DNA of 64,000 nucleotides from Campylorhamphus procurvoides (lineage: Eukaryota; Chordata; Aves; Passeriformes; Dendrocolaptidae): positions 1,488,001-1,552,000 of the forward strand of contig WBMV01004888.1 in the NCBI GenBank assembly GCA_013396655.1. Reading direction: 5' to 3'. Both the position numbers and the translations under genes were made by a program. Below, one piece after another: positions 22,986 through 35,422 of the stretch. Under the pieces are notes generated by a model, which saw only the letters and a list, made by a program, of their open reading frames with translations, was not told where the DNA came from and did no database searches. How positions within the stretch are numbered: the stretch's first letter is position 1; each line of letters starts with the position of its first letter.

Positions 22986-25900
22986 GGCAAAACTGAGCTT
23001 GCCTTGATGTGGGAGTTTGCCATGTAGCTTCTTGGAGTCCCTTCCATCCCTGTGGGTGCATGATAGTTATATGCACTAAGGACTTATTTTCCTGTCTGCT
23101 GTTGCTTCTTATAGGATATGTGTTTTTATCTGCCTATACAGAGAACTGTGTGCTTTATAAACTGAAGTCCTATTTCAGAACAGAAAAAAGAAAGGGAAAG
23201 TGGATAAACTTCCCAAATGCTAAGTGATTATAAAGCTCTCTGATTTTGCATGGGTTTATGTTCATCTTTTGACCTTTTCTATGTATATTCTTTCATGGGC
23301 CTTTAGCTACATGATCATGTTTTTCCTGTAGAATCCCTCCCTCAGCTTGAGCAGTGCTTGCAGAACTGGTAGCAGCTTACTGTTGGTTGTGCTTCATGCT
23401 CAAAGTGAGTCCCTGTACATTTTCTACTGCACACTGCATCTTGCTCTGAAAGCAAGGCATCTTTATTTTCCAGAAGATATTTCCAGTGTTGCTTCATACA
23501 GTAATACTGAATAATCTCTCAAGAGAATTATCACTCTGCAGCTTGCTGTTATCAGCTTTACTCTGTACCTGAGATGCAGTCAGAGACATGGATAAGCTAA
23601 GATCAGTAAAAATGTCAATTTACTGTCTCAATTCAATTATTTGGTTGCATAAATTCTTAATTTCCTTCTTTGGTGTAAAACTGCAGTGTATAGACAACAG
23701 CAACAGTTTGAAATACTTCCTGCTGTTTGACAAGGTGATTCAAACTGGGTTTTCAGAAAATGAGGGACACTGTTAAAGATCATGCAAAACTTGATGGATG
23801 CCAAATGTTATAAATATCAAAATTTAGTGCCCCAAGTCATTGCCTTCATGCTCTCCTTTTCATTCTGAGGTCCTACAGGACAGAAAATGAAAGATCCTGG
23901 ATACGTATGCTATTGTGTTTCATTTTCCTTGTAGCCCTGAAATGCAGCTCAAGGGAAAGGTCAGTATCACTGTGCCATTTCTTGGGTGGATGTTGATAGC
24001 CAATATATTAAATTTGCAGACTGAAGCAAAGTAGGGGGAATACCTTTGTGTTACTATTTTTCAGTACAACTAATGTAAGACTTGCTAAGAAGTCTCTGGC
24101 CAGGGTTCACTGGATGTTTTTGTTTTCATTGTTTCCTTCCCTTTGTTAGGTGTTTATAGGAAACAGTAGTAATAGCACTGCGTTTTGTCCTGTGTATACT
24201 CATTAAAGAGTACCTTTTCTGATGTAAGACTGCAGGTTCTCTTACTGCCATGACTAGGTTCTGTTCAGGTGTCTCACTGAGCAGAGCTTTTTTTCCTGTG
24301 CTTCATTCCCTGTGTTCTGCTTATTGCGACTTCCCTGTATTTTCATGAGTGGTCAGGGTTTAGCGCTCTTACTCCTGCAGTTGCAGTTTCTGCATGATAA
24401 CGAAAAACAACTTAATAGCACTTCTACTGCCTTGGGGTGGAGGAAGAGGCACTGTTCTGAGGTCCGTTTTGAGCATGTTTTATGTACAACTATGAAACTT
24501 TGGCTGCTAAGAACAGTGGAGCCAGCCCAAGTGTGCAGCTAACCATTTTGACTCAGTAATTTCTGTAAAACAGCGAGTTACCAGAGATTTTCACCTGTTC
24601 TGTTTTTTGTTTGCTTTTCTTTTAGTAGTTTCCATCTTGGGAGGTGTATATATGAATAGACCATCTCTTTTACATTTTTGCATAGAGACAGCTCTTAACA
24701 TGATGCAGATCCTGCTGTTTCACAGTGCAAAATGTGTAGCATTCATAGGTCAGTGCGTTCAATAAAGCTGTTGCTTCACAGGAGTCTATTTAGACCTTTG
24801 CAGTCCGTTGCTATTCTGCTTAAGTGTTACTGCCTGAATCTCGTGCTTACTAGCACGTTCTTTAGCGTGTCTTGCTGTCTTGCCACTAAATGAAGTTGTA
24901 TTTCTGTGTGATACAGTGATGAGAATACTTCATGCATGGTGCTTTTTATCAGTGTGTGTGGTGGGTTGCTTTACATCAGAAGTCTTGAGTCCTTGTTTCC
25001 CTCTGTTGTAGGGAATTATAGGATTATGTTGAATTGTGGGGCTGTGAAATACTTAGTACAAGGTCTGTTGTGCTCTGGAAAACTTGATCTTTAATAAGCT
25101 GTTTGCCAGACAATGTGTCTTTGGAGTATTTTGCGTGGAGTTCCTGGCCTTTTAACAGTCTTGGTACGCAAAGTACAAATAAGTTCCCTGCTCTTCTTAA
25201 TATCTGTCAACTAAGGAACTTTATAGCTTTATTGCTGCTTTCTCTTATTATTCCGTGTCAGATTGAAAGTTGCACCTTCAAGGAATGCTGCTTTCCTTTG
25301 ATCTCAGAAATAAAGCAGAGGTTAGAAGATCTGGAGTACACTGAGTGCAAAGTATAATGGGAGCAAAAGCAGGTTTCCCTGTTACATTGATTTCCAGATA
25401 GCCAAACAATTAACTTCAGGACTTCAGAAATCTATTGCGGTGTCTTTTGACACTTCAGAAATGGCTTTACAAGTGACATTATCATTCGGGCTTTTGAAAG
25501 GAGTATGATCTTCCCTTGTGGACTACTGATGTGTACAATAGGAAAGATGAATTTTCTGCTCAGACACTCCCCAGCTTATTGTAGTAGAAAATTGTATTTG
25601 GCGCTACGTTGTTGCTTTTGCTGTACGTTATGTGTTAGATTTCCGATGCTTGAATTAGGGTTACAAATTTTCAGAGTTATGTGGTGACAGCATAACCTTG
25701 GAACTATTTGAAGACAGTGTGGCAGGTAATAGAGGCCCCAAATTTATATTTGGCAATAAAAAAATAACCTCTATAAAATTTAATATGGACATAGAAATAT
25801 TATTATGACTTTGCAAATCATTGCAATGGAAAAATTCCCCTGCAAGGCTTTCTGTCCAAAGACAACACTTGGCAGTGGTCGAGTCCTCACTCAGGTTAAA

Positions 25901-26189
25901 TGTGACATTGTAGTTTGCTGTCTTGCAGGCTGATGGTAACAGACGGAAGTGGTAGCAAAAATAAATTTAATTTTTATTGTTGGCTTAGTTTCAATAATCT
26001 AGGAAGTTATTAATAACTGCAGTTACTTGAATAATTTATAAGATGCATCTGTTTTTTTCCACATTAATTATTTGATCATTTCCCCTGATTAGTGTTGTTT
26101 TGTAATTACAGTGGTGCCTAGAGGATCAAATAAAATTGAGGGTCTTTTACTCTCTGCCTGCTAAGATGCAGTTCTTTCCTAAAGAAGCT
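22986..26189. other. Non-coding stretch, no gene recognised
   Basis: Only short chance frames (84 codons at most). No splice-flanked exon candidate with recognisable protein similarity was found. AT-rich blocks at 25,740-25,810 and 25,960-26,060 are unremarkable. Confidence 0.6.
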
Positions 26190-26290
26190 GCAATCTAAGA
26201 GGCAAAAGAAGATAAACACTTTGTTCAGGGTTACAGCAAAGTCTCTGGCAGAGCTGAGCTGTCATCTTTTTGGAGTCCGTAATGCTGAAA
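26190..26290 (-). repeat. MIR-like ancient SINE remnant, minus strand
   Basis: On the plus strand, 'gaggcaaaagaagataaacacttt', then 'cagggttacagcaaagt' and 'ctggcagagctg', then 'ggagtccgtaatgct', follow the order of a reversed MIR element: antisense core first, then the antisense tRNA-related part. The match to the core is patchy but in the correct order over about 90 bp. A 127-codon frame on the minus strand (26179-26562) begins beyond the element and runs through it; it has no known domain and is treated as chance. Confidence 0.5.
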
Positions 26291-29200
26291 TGACAGACTG
26301 AAGGTTTGTCTTTAATAACCAAGATGGTGGTACTTAATAATACTGAGAAGTCTAGAAGGAGAAAGATAATCCATTTTCTGCCAATAGGAATGAGAACAAA
26401 TCCACAAAGCATAGGAAGTGAGGGGGCTATTTTAGCATCTTTTCCTGAAGCACTTGTTGTATGCCACAGCTTGACCCCAAAGCCTGGACTGGAGTAAGTG
26501 GTACTTATGCTGAATTCAGCAAATTTCAGTGTAAATTTCAGATTCGTTGGCATGCTTTCCATTGTTCTGAATATTGCAACTGTTGAAACTGTATAATTAT
26601 ATTTCTGTGGGTTTATATTGCTTATGGTAATTTGTTATCTTGATTTAACTTTTGTACAATGTTTGCTGTTGGAGTTTGAGAATTCAATAAATTATGAGAT
26701 TGACTTATTCCCATTAAAAAAGTAATTTTGAAATAAGATTGCTCTTCTGTCATGCTATAATCGAAGACTGAAACATAATGAGAGCAAATGATTGTTCTTC
26801 TGTGGATTTCAACATCCCATTAAAAACAATGGAAAAAGAAAACCTTGTTGAAAAAACAAACTCACTCTCTGTTTCAGTTTAACAGCAAATTCAGAAATAT
26901 AACTGTTCACTGAAATGGAGGCAAGTGACTTAAGTGACTTCATTGTGTTTAAGGCCAAAGAAATAGAATTGAGTTAAAATATTTTATAAATATGGTAATT
27001 TGCTTGAAACATATTGTTTTGCTCTCTGCCTTTTAGCATTGCAAACTGTTTCCATTAGCCTGTTTACTCAGTCAGACCAACAGAAAGATTCTTTGTGCTT
27101 ACAGTTAGATTTTGGTCTAAGCCTGTGAACCAGACTCTGCCAGTCGTCTTTGGGTGGAGATCGGTGTCAGAGGCTGATTCAGCCTCTGTGTTTTAAAGGC
27201 CCTGAACGGACCAAACTTTGGCATAGCTTTTCTTTCTCTGTTAAACTACCTTAAAGTAGAGAGTTAATCCTCAGAACATGAAACCTTAAGACTGAAATGT
27301 TTCATGTTTGAGTTTTAGGAAAGCCAAGAATATTTTTTGGGAAAATACATACTGTACATGTCTTAGATATTTTAAATTTTTTTTTGAAATTACATGGAAT
27401 CACATAAAAGTTGTTCAAGGATGACTCTCAAAGGCCAAGTACTCCTTTCTTCTTATCTGAGCAATGACACATTGGTGTATTTCTTTTGAGCATATTTGTT
27501 TGTAAATTCTTAAAAACCCTCCAGTAGCCAAGATTCCACGTACCGTAGAGTAATCTCTTTCCCTGTTTCAGTGGTCTCTGACTCCTTGAAATTCCAGGTG
27601 CAATTAGGAAGATGGTCTTGAAACTAAAAAGCTAATTCATCTCTTCTTTTGTGTGCACATGTGCCAAGTTTTATAATTTGTAGAAGAACCCACCTTGGCA
27701 TCTCTGCTGTAAGATATTGCTGTAAGTGTGATTTGGACATAAAGAGATTTACTGTATGCACTGAGAAGGAAGACTGTCTCATTCTTCTGCACATATCTCA
27801 GTGTTCGGAGGATTAAAGTTGCATTGTGTAGCATTTAGGTTTGGTTTTGGTTTTAAACATATTTTGACATTTGCCCATTCCTTGGCACATGACCATGATT
27901 TCTTTGCTGCCTGAGAAGAAAGAGAGATTTGGACATGGGGGCATCAGTGCTTTTTGAGGGGAATAGTTGCCTTGTTTTAGGCAGTAGTGGAGTCTCACAT
28001 GCCTCTGTCCAGAATGGTTTGGCAGAGGTTGACCTGTGATTAGTAGGACTGCAAGAGGGGTCTTGAATCCTTTAAAACACATAATGTTAGAGCTATGCCA
28101 GAATAAATATCAGTTTCCTGCTGCAGACCTGGAATTTGATCATTGGCCTTTACTACAAAACCACTCCAGTGAGCCTAAACCTTTATGGCACCTGGGTTCT
28201 ACTCCATTAGGTTTCACTGATTTGTCGGTCACACCTTTTCAGTCTGCTTAGCAGGGCAGGTATGCTTTCTTTCACCCAGAGCAAAGCCAGCTGGTCAGGG
28301 ATATGTTAATGAGTGACGTAATTACAGAGGTCACCAGGCAGCTTGGCTGTATATCAGGACATGTGTGACTTCTTGATTATTCCCAGGTTACCAATGTTTT
28401 AGGTCTGTTTATTTTCAGTAAAACATTATTGGTGCATGAAATTACTGCTAAGATCTCAAGAGGTTCCAGAGAATGTTAATATTGTTAGGATCTAGCACTT
28501 TGAAAAGGAAGCTGGGAAAAGGTACATAAAGGTGGGGAGACAGGGTCTAATTATAAGCCCAATTAACGTATTTAAAGGAATACAAAGCATAGTCTAAGAG
28601 GTAACAGAGGCACAACAGAAAACAAATACATCTCTGAACTGTGACTTCTGTGACAGAAACCAGATTGTGCTCCGGTTTTACAAGGGCATTGAGATTCCTT
28701 AACAAGAATACTTGGGAAAAGAGAAGGTTATAAAGTAAACCAATTGTAGAAGGGTTTTGTGTGATAATTGGCTGGGTGGTGGTGGAACTGTGTGCACATA
28801 GCAATAGGACAAGGGTTGTTTTCTAGGCCTCCAGACCTCTCCCAGCTCCACTCCCCAGGTCAGCAGGTCTTTCCTGTGCTTACTCTTTCTTAGCAGAGAT
28901 AGTTCTGTTATGTGTAGGATCCTGAATGCTGGCTCAGCCACTGGACATAAGTGATGTAATTGAAGATCAAAGTTAACAGCATTGAAGGTGTCAGACATGT
29001 TTTAAATGGATTAAACAGAGCAGAAGCTGTCTGTTTATACATCTCAGCAGGTCAGGCTGAAGTTGAACAAAGTGTTTAATGCATGTGCTTAAATCCATTC
29101 CTCCTCCACAGAGCAATGGTAATCCATTCATAATTAGAAGAACAATAAGAACACTGAGTGTTGTTAAGGCTTCAGTGTAGGTGCTGTGTAGTTTGCTGAC

Positions 29201-32200
29201 TTGCAGGCCTTAGGCTCACATACTGTGTTTAGTGGTGAATTTTCCTTTCTAACTGCATAACTGCTTGCTATTTACAATTCTGATTTAATTGCTGGCATCA
29301 ACCAAACTATAAGGATGCTGCCTGAGACCAAAGTTTGCTGCCTCTGACCATTTGTGGATACAGATGCTCCACAGCTGAACATGAGTAGTAACCAAATCCC
29401 TTTCTGTTTGGAAAGTCTGTTCAGCTAAGATGTACCCTGAAGCCAGATCTGGAGATTTGTTCCTCTTATTTCTGTGAATGTCCTAGAGAATCACTTGTTC
29501 ACAAGGGTCCTTGCATTTTCTTGGGTTCTCAGAAGGACTGCTTTTTAAACACTTATGATATTAGTGTTAAGGTTGGCATTGCATTCACCTGTGTTTTCAT
29601 TCATTCATGTCAGCTGTATTTGGGAAACAGTATATTTTACTTAAGGGTTTCCTTGTCTTGGTGAACATGAATTTTTTGGGAGGGTCCTGGTATTCTTTGG
29701 TCTTTGCCAGGTGCAAGAGCTGAACATTCAGCTGCTCTGAGATTCACATGGTACATTTAACACATATGTGGAGTACATTTGACACATATATCATGAGCTT
29801 AATTCAAACATCCTTGAAAGTAAAACTGCTTCATCTACATGAAATAGATCTCAAGATTTGTATGGCAAGGTAGAGATTGTATTTATTGGTCTCTTGGAGT
29901 TGTGTGATTGCAAGAGCATCATTCATAATAATTAGTAGCCCTCAAGCTCTCAAGAAACAGCTGCTGCATGTTCCTGTGCTTGTGTGTGCAGTATGGTTCC
30001 TCTGCTGGAGATCTCTGGGAAATAGAAGTGAATGTGCTCAAAAAAAAAAAGTGAAAATCGAGCATCTCTTCCTAATTTCAATAAATCAGCATGTTTCAGA
30101 TAGTGTGTAATTCCCTTGTCCAGCAGATCGAGAGCTATTGCTTCTGAAGCTATTCAAATGCCCATATAGCCTGATGGTAGGAGTGAATGGCAGGTTTCCC
30201 ATTTGACTGTGGATAGGAATCTTTTACAGTCCCAGCTAAAAGAAGGCTTTCACGAGTTCCTTAGGAGTCCCAAGCAGACCCCTAGTCTTCACTGGCCAGT
30301 GTAGCAGTGACTCCATGCATCCAAAGTTTGGCTGTTCAGTACTTTGCCAAAGTATGGTCATCATAGTCAGCACAGTCATATCTTAAGCTGTGTGACTCTC
30401 AGCAAACTCGAAAGGAAAGGTCAAGCACTGAAAATGTTTATAGGATTGTGTGAGAACACTCAAGTAGACAAACAGAATAGAACCCTACTACAGGCTAATG
30501 GGACACAAAATGACTTACCAAAGACTTCTGACCTAACCTGATCCTGGATGTTTTTTAATGCTTACTGGTTGTTTTTCTACAAGGTGTCCTCATTCAAATG
30601 GATTTTAATTTAGAGAACTGTTTTCCAGAGGTCAGGCACAGTAATTGTTGATGTATTTCATGGCTTTGTTTACATTTCTATGGGCATGTAAGTAAATGGT
30701 TTCAGGGTATGTCAGACTCAAGGAGGATGTAGAGACAAGATGATTTGTGCTGAATAAAGTCCAGATTGAAAGCTACTTTTGCACAGTTCTCAATAATAAT
30801 AGTTGTGTGTAGCTGACACTATGAAGTGTTTGTGTCATTGCCTTAGTTTTTCAGTTGCAAAAGAAAATGTAGATTTTCAAGAGTTTGCAAATCAATAGTC
30901 AAGAGACATTTACATTCATAAACTCTAATAAAATATCCTAACATCTACTTTGTGTGAAAGCTGATGACCTTGGCATGAAGCCTATAACATAATAAACTCT
31001 GAAATAGGCGGGAGGAAAGTGATTCAGGAATTACAAACCATTTGAAAGTTATATGAGTGTTCCTGTACTTTTCAAGGAAAATTAAAGCTTCATGGTAACT
31101 ATTTAGCATGTGTAACAGCTCAGTATAAAAACAATCTGGAGTAATTTCTGGATTTAGCAGATTTTTTTTCCTGAAGCAAAACCAAACCAGCCTTAACAGA
31201 AACTTGGTATTTAGTTTGTGTCTTTTAGCTGTGAAGTGACCACAGAAGGACTAGGGCTAACCTTGAAATCTTTCTCTTTCCAGTCCTTCATATGCTAAGC
31301 TCTTGCAGCAGTTGTGGCTGGTAGGGTACCCAGCAATAAAGACTTCAAGACAGGAAATATTTGTCCTTTACGTTTTTCTGGAAATGGGGATAACCATTCA
31401 GTGTTATAGGTAGCAGCCAAAAAAATAGTATCTTTGGCTGCTGTTGAACAAGAATAATGCACAATGCTTTCTGAAAAATAAATTTGTCTGTTTCTGACTA
31501 CCTATCTTAATATGACTAATCTGATCTGGCCATTAATGTTTTTTTCAGTGTGTTTCTTTGGTTTGAAACTGCTATCTGTGGTGTTTGCTTTGATGGAGCT
31601 ACTGAATAGAGCAGGAGGCAAATAGTTACACCATTGTTCACTAAAGCAGGATTCTTTCACTGGGTGTGCAAGAGCAAATATACACACTGAACTGAGATAT
31701 TTAAGTTTTTACCATTCTGCAGAATAGGGTGCCAGGCATCAAACACAGCTGGCACACCTTCTAGCAAACAAGAGCAGTCTTTTATACAAAAGAGAAATGA
31801 AGAATGAATGATACAGAAACAGGTGATTGGTCATTTATGCTTACATAACAAAATTCTTAATATTAGTTGTGGTGGTCTTGATCCAGTTCATTATGCTATC
31901 ATTTGCATATGCAAATTTTTTTGTTGTGTGTTTTTTAGCATTATCATCATCTAGGGTAACTTGAGGTTGTATTTTCATCCTATCAACTATGACCAAGTTA
32001 TTATTTAATCATATATTCTATTACAGTTTCTGTTTGAATCTATTTGAAGAATTAATTGTCAGTGAACTAAGGATTTATAATGTTCTGTTCCTGGGGGTTC
32101 TTCACTCTTCCATTGCTCTGGTACGCTGTTGTCATGGTTTCAAGACCAACCCATAGTTACTGTGATCTTCTTTGTGGATTTTTAACCTTGTCTGACTTCA

Positions 32201-32279
32201 AAATCTCCCCTTTGAGACTTACAGATATATTCACAGTACCTTTCTTAGAAGTTGCACCCTGTATTTGATAAAACATAGT
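26291..32279. other. Non-coding stretch, no gene recognised
   Basis: No gene supported. The longest frame is 99 codons (minus, 28699-28998). The stretch holds ordinary AT-rich sequence, an 11-A run at 30,040-30,050, a 22-bp imperfect tandem duplication at 29,751-29,794, and a 9-bp tandem repeat (aagtgactt twice) near 26,922-26,940. The last few hundred bases, about 31,750-32,280, could include the decayed env or 3' end of the neighbouring minus-strand retrovirus, but no motif proves it. Confidence 0.55.
29751..29794. repeat. 22-bp imperfect tandem duplication
   Basis: Two head-to-tail copies start gtacattt at 29,751 and 29,773. They share 'gtacattt', 'acacatat' and most remaining positions, and differ at the 3' end of each unit. 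This is seen directly; no function is suggested. Confidence 0.65.
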
Positions 32280-32394
32280 TAATTCTATAATCTGAAAGAA
32301 CTCAATAGACATATAATTTTTGGTGGTGTGTCAATATAGTCTCTAAGGACCCTGTTGACTTACACTCAACCTTAGCTTCTGGCAGAGGAACTGG

Positions 32395-33110
32395 TGTATA
32401 ATGAATCCAGAAACTGATTCCTTCCCCTTTCACAGGTGCATATGCAGCCGACAGAACAATGTAAGGTCCTTTACACTTTTTTTTCAGTAGCTCATCTCTA
32501 CAACAGTGAATATAAAACTTTCATGTTGAAAGTTGTATACTGGCACATTTGGGGCAAACGAGCTTATGGGTTGAGATATTTATGTAAAGATGATAAAATG
32601 TCGGAAGAGACACCAAATCTTTTATCATTACTTCTCCTTTAATATGCATTTGATTGCTTCAATGCCCACTCTTTTAGAGCACTATGAGTTCCACTGCAGT
32701 ATTTCAAAAGGACTCACTCTTACCTTGGCTCCTGGAGTGATTATAACTCTTATCAAAGCAATCAGTAAAATATACACCAATTTGAGGTGAGTTTCCAGAC
32801 ACAGCATTGAAAAGTTTTATTGTTTGTTTTTGTTTTTAATCATGCTTTCCAGATTTCCTCTAGATTGTGGTCTCCAGAGGGCGTGTAGATCTCGTTTAAG
32901 CCAGGGAAACATTGATACTTTTTGGACTAGTTCTGAAATAAAATAGGGCCCCACTGCCTGAGTACAATCCCTCAGGAATTCCAAATCTAAGGATTATTTC
33001 CTTTAACAGTACTTTGACTTCACTAGCCTGATAGTTACTGCAAGGGAAGGCTTCTGGCTATCCTGAAAAGATATCCACTACAACGAGTAGATACTCATGT
33101 TGCTTATATA
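32395..33110 (-). pseudogene. Retroviral integrase remnant (core and GPY/F module)
   Basis: Integrase inserts retroviral cDNA into host DNA. On the minus strand a core strand motif reading YLLVVVD lies at 33,073-33,093, followed by IFSG, then a stop where the family has tryptophan, then PEAFPC. The same frame continues to GIPEGLYSGSGALF near 32,935-32,980. The aspartate normally present just after this glycine-rich approach is glycine here, so the catalytic site is broken. A frame change follows. SPFEIL (about 32,697-32,714), KGPYIVL (32,452-32,472) and WIHYT (32,395-32,409) mark the C-terminal GPY/F module. The N-terminal zinc-binding part is not convincing. Several frames are used and no product is possible. 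Confidence 0.82.
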
Positions 33111-33699
33111 GATGGCAACTTGGATAAATCTATCTTCTAGTGTTCTCTGGGGGTTACAGCTCTTTTCACATCACCTGCTGGCAGATTTCTTTGTATTTAA
33201 GGGTTATTTACATAATGTGTTGGGCGTCTTTCTACTACTACATCTGCACTCAACTAATGAAGGTTCTCCTGACTCCATTTAAGGACAGGTTCTCGGCTTT
33301 AGGAAGAATGCAGACGATCCAATTTGGATTAAAGCAAGACTCCAACTTAATTAAAGAAAGTTCTATACTTATAGTATTTCAGACAAGATGTGCCTTAAGC
33401 TTATTGGCACAGCACACACATAACAATCACTTATTGGTTATAATCAGAAGGCAACTTATTGTATGACCTCATCTAAGTTCTCAGGGCCTGCAAGATTGTT
33501 TATCCCACAGCACCCGTCTGCTAATCTTGGTCTAATGACTCCTTTTTTCTTTCCCACGAGAAAGCATTCCTACACTCAACTGCGTTTTTGGTCCTATAGC
33601 ATATCTCTTAACACTACTTACCTTAGCATCTTCTCCCACATGAGTTTCTTCATGTAACTTCTTGAGAAGGACTCCTCATTTTAGCAGTTCTGAGAATGT

Positions 33700-34300
33700 G
33701 TTAATTTGGAGTTGTTCATTCTTCTGATGTTTTTTTTAAACTTTTTGGTATTCCTGACAATGGATCTTCTCTCATCAGCGTATTCCAGCAGTTACATTTT
33801 TGTTACCTTGCCATTGATCCAGTGGGAATATGTTTTTGCCAATATGTTACCATACAGAGTTGAGCTGTTTTTCAATCCATGAGAGAGCACAGCCCAGCAT
33901 AACTGCACATTTCTTCCCATGATGTGATTCTCTGATTTGAAGGAAAAATGCTTGTTTTTGTCTACTGGGATAAAAGGGAAGGGGAGGATATTTTAAAATC
34001 CAAAACCAGTAAAATAACTTTTTTTTTTTCTAGAACTGAGGCTATCAGGGTGTAAGGAATTGGTATGGTGGGGGGTGTGTGTATATATATATATATATAT
34101 TTGTCCCTTCTTCATGTATTGTTCTTAAATTCTGTACCAATCTTTGCTAATTAGACAAGGTAAAATAGAAGTATTAAATTCAAACTCGTACTCTCTAAGC
34201 AGTCCATACTGCATGACAGTATTTATCAAGGGCTCCAATCCTTTACATGCTTCCAGTCTAATAGGGTATTGATTAAGCCTCACCGGTTGTGCTCTTGGCT
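33700..34300 (-). pseudogene. Retroviral reverse transcriptase remnant
   Basis: Reverse transcriptase copies viral RNA into DNA. On the minus strand, a frame from about 34,284 down to 34,190 reads RLNQYPI, then LEPLINTVMQYGLL, the usual entry into the RT fingers. QNLRTIHEE follows near 34,115-34,145. Further on, a tract at 33,830-33,915 recalls the palm region, and the position of the YxDD active site (33,771-33,782) reads YADE, so one catalytic aspartate is lost. Frame changes and stops separate these pieces. A TA microsatellite (34,082-34,100) has grown inside the domain. No RNase H could be recognised between this and the integrase. Confidence 0.7.
34082..34100. repeat. (TA)n microsatellite with GT lead-in
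   Basis: Alternating TA for about 19 bases, directly preceded by a G6 run and GT repeats at about 34,070-34,082. It interrupts the reverse transcriptase remnant and so arose after that gene had died. Confidence 0.9.
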
Positions 34301-34899
34301 TGAGTTCTACTTTAAGTGAAGTTCACATTCTTTGCTTTGCCTGGTTGCTCTGAAGCCCATACCAGAGGGATTGCTACGTTCAATACTGGATCTTGGATGT
34401 CACTCTCAGGTTCTTCCAAGGTCTGATCCATTAGTTAACCTGCTGTTTCCTGTGGGATGTATAGCTTGTACAGCTTTTAAAAAAAGTTTCAAGCATTTAA
34501 CTTGCATCCTGACAATGGAAAGGGCAAATTCTGGCATATATCTATATATACATATAAAAACTGATGAGTCAGGTTAATATCACCAATTATACATTGCATT
34601 AGTTGTCAGAATGGCCACAAAGTTCTTTTTAGTTCTTTTTCCCCACTGTCTCAACAGTAAGTATTGTGACTTTACTTAGCAGGCCCTTGCAGCAAGTTAT
34701 TACTGAATGTGTGACTCTATCTGTTAAAAAATTTGTATGTTTGTTCCCTGACTACTGGAAGTAGAGGATCTGCTGGGTATGCATTGATATTTTCCCTCTG
34801 TCTCCTTTACTTATCAGACTCCTCGAGTGTTGTAATGTTACTGTCTTCTAGTTGACCCTTACTGCCTACAAAGAGCATGTTGATTCAGGCCCAAGGTAG

Positions 34900-35140
34900 G
34901 GGAAGCCTTTTGGACCCCAAAACCTCTGCCTATCCTTTGGCTTTCTTTGATGCCAGTCTCTTTCATTCTGCAGTAAAAAGGTATTCAATATAGTCTCTGT
35001 ACCTCCTCCCTCCATTAGGGTTATGAGGCAGCATAGGAGTTTCTAGAAGTTGATACATTGCTTCTGGATTCTCTGGACACTCTGAGAGTGAGAAGACAGA
35101 TTGTACATGTCCGTTTAATATTTCAGACTTGTTTAATTTG
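34900..35140 (-). pseudogene. Possible gag (capsid end / nucleocapsid) remnant
   Basis: On the minus strand a frame reading ECPENPEAMYQLLETPM lies at about 35,030-35,095. It is followed by a short basic segment with one surviving cysteine context and a stop near 34,960-34,975. The position upstream of pol and the style of the sequence fit the C-terminal capsid and start of nucleocapsid of a class I retrovirus. No intact CCHC zinc knuckle is present. The call leans on location as much as on motif. The protease expected at about 34,400-34,850 could not be recognised. Confidence 0.45.
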
Positions 35141-35397
35141 GAAATAAAGAGCTGGCAGAGCCTTTGCCCCCACTGCTTGTCTTAAAGACACCCCTGTCAC
35201 TGGCTGGGGATGTCCTGGAGTCCAGCCTGCAAGAGGACTGAATTTTATTGTTTAGTTCAGTGGCAGTCTCTTGCATCGCTCAGAAGATGATCTGTTCCAA
35301 GTAACAAAAGAAGGATTTCCAAGGCAGTGGGAACTGTAAAGAAAGGCACGCTTTCTTTTGCCCTTGCCAAGGTCTTGCAATCAAATGCTGGACATGT

Positions 35398-35422
35398 ACT
35401 CTCATGTACGAGACATGAGAGT
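35398..35422. repeat. Perfect 10-bp inverted repeat, 5-base loop
   Basis: actctcatgt at 35,398-35,407 and its exact complement acatgagagt at 35,413-35,422 are separated by acgag. It could form a hairpin in either strand. There is no context to give it a role. Confidence 0.7.

Larger units (their letters stand above)
32300..35140 (-). mobile_element. Decayed endogenous retrovirus, gag-pol order, minus strand
   Basis: Read on the minus strand, recognisable retroviral pieces occur in the expected order: a possible gag capsid end (near 35.0 kb), the start of reverse transcriptase (34.3 kb), its active-site region (33.8 kb), the integrase core (33.1-32.9 kb), and the integrase C-terminal GPY/F module (32.5-32.4 kb). 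The GPY/F module and the motif wording point to a gammaretrovirus-like (class I) element. Stops, frame changes, a TA microsatellite inside the RT region and lost catalytic residues show that it is long dead. The distance between the RT active site and the integrase core is roughly 0.7 kb where about 1.7 kb would be usual, so about 1 kb is missing. No flanking LTR was identified; borders are the outermost motifs, not true ends. Env is not recognisable. Confidence 0.8.

Noticed and set aside
26179..26562. 127-codon minus-strand frame
   Set aside because: Passes through the MIR-like remnant and has no domain or conserved motif.
31750..32280. Possible retroviral env or 3' LTR
   Set aside because: Expected position for env of the minus-strand retrovirus, but no motif, no LTR ends and no poly-purine tract could be identified.
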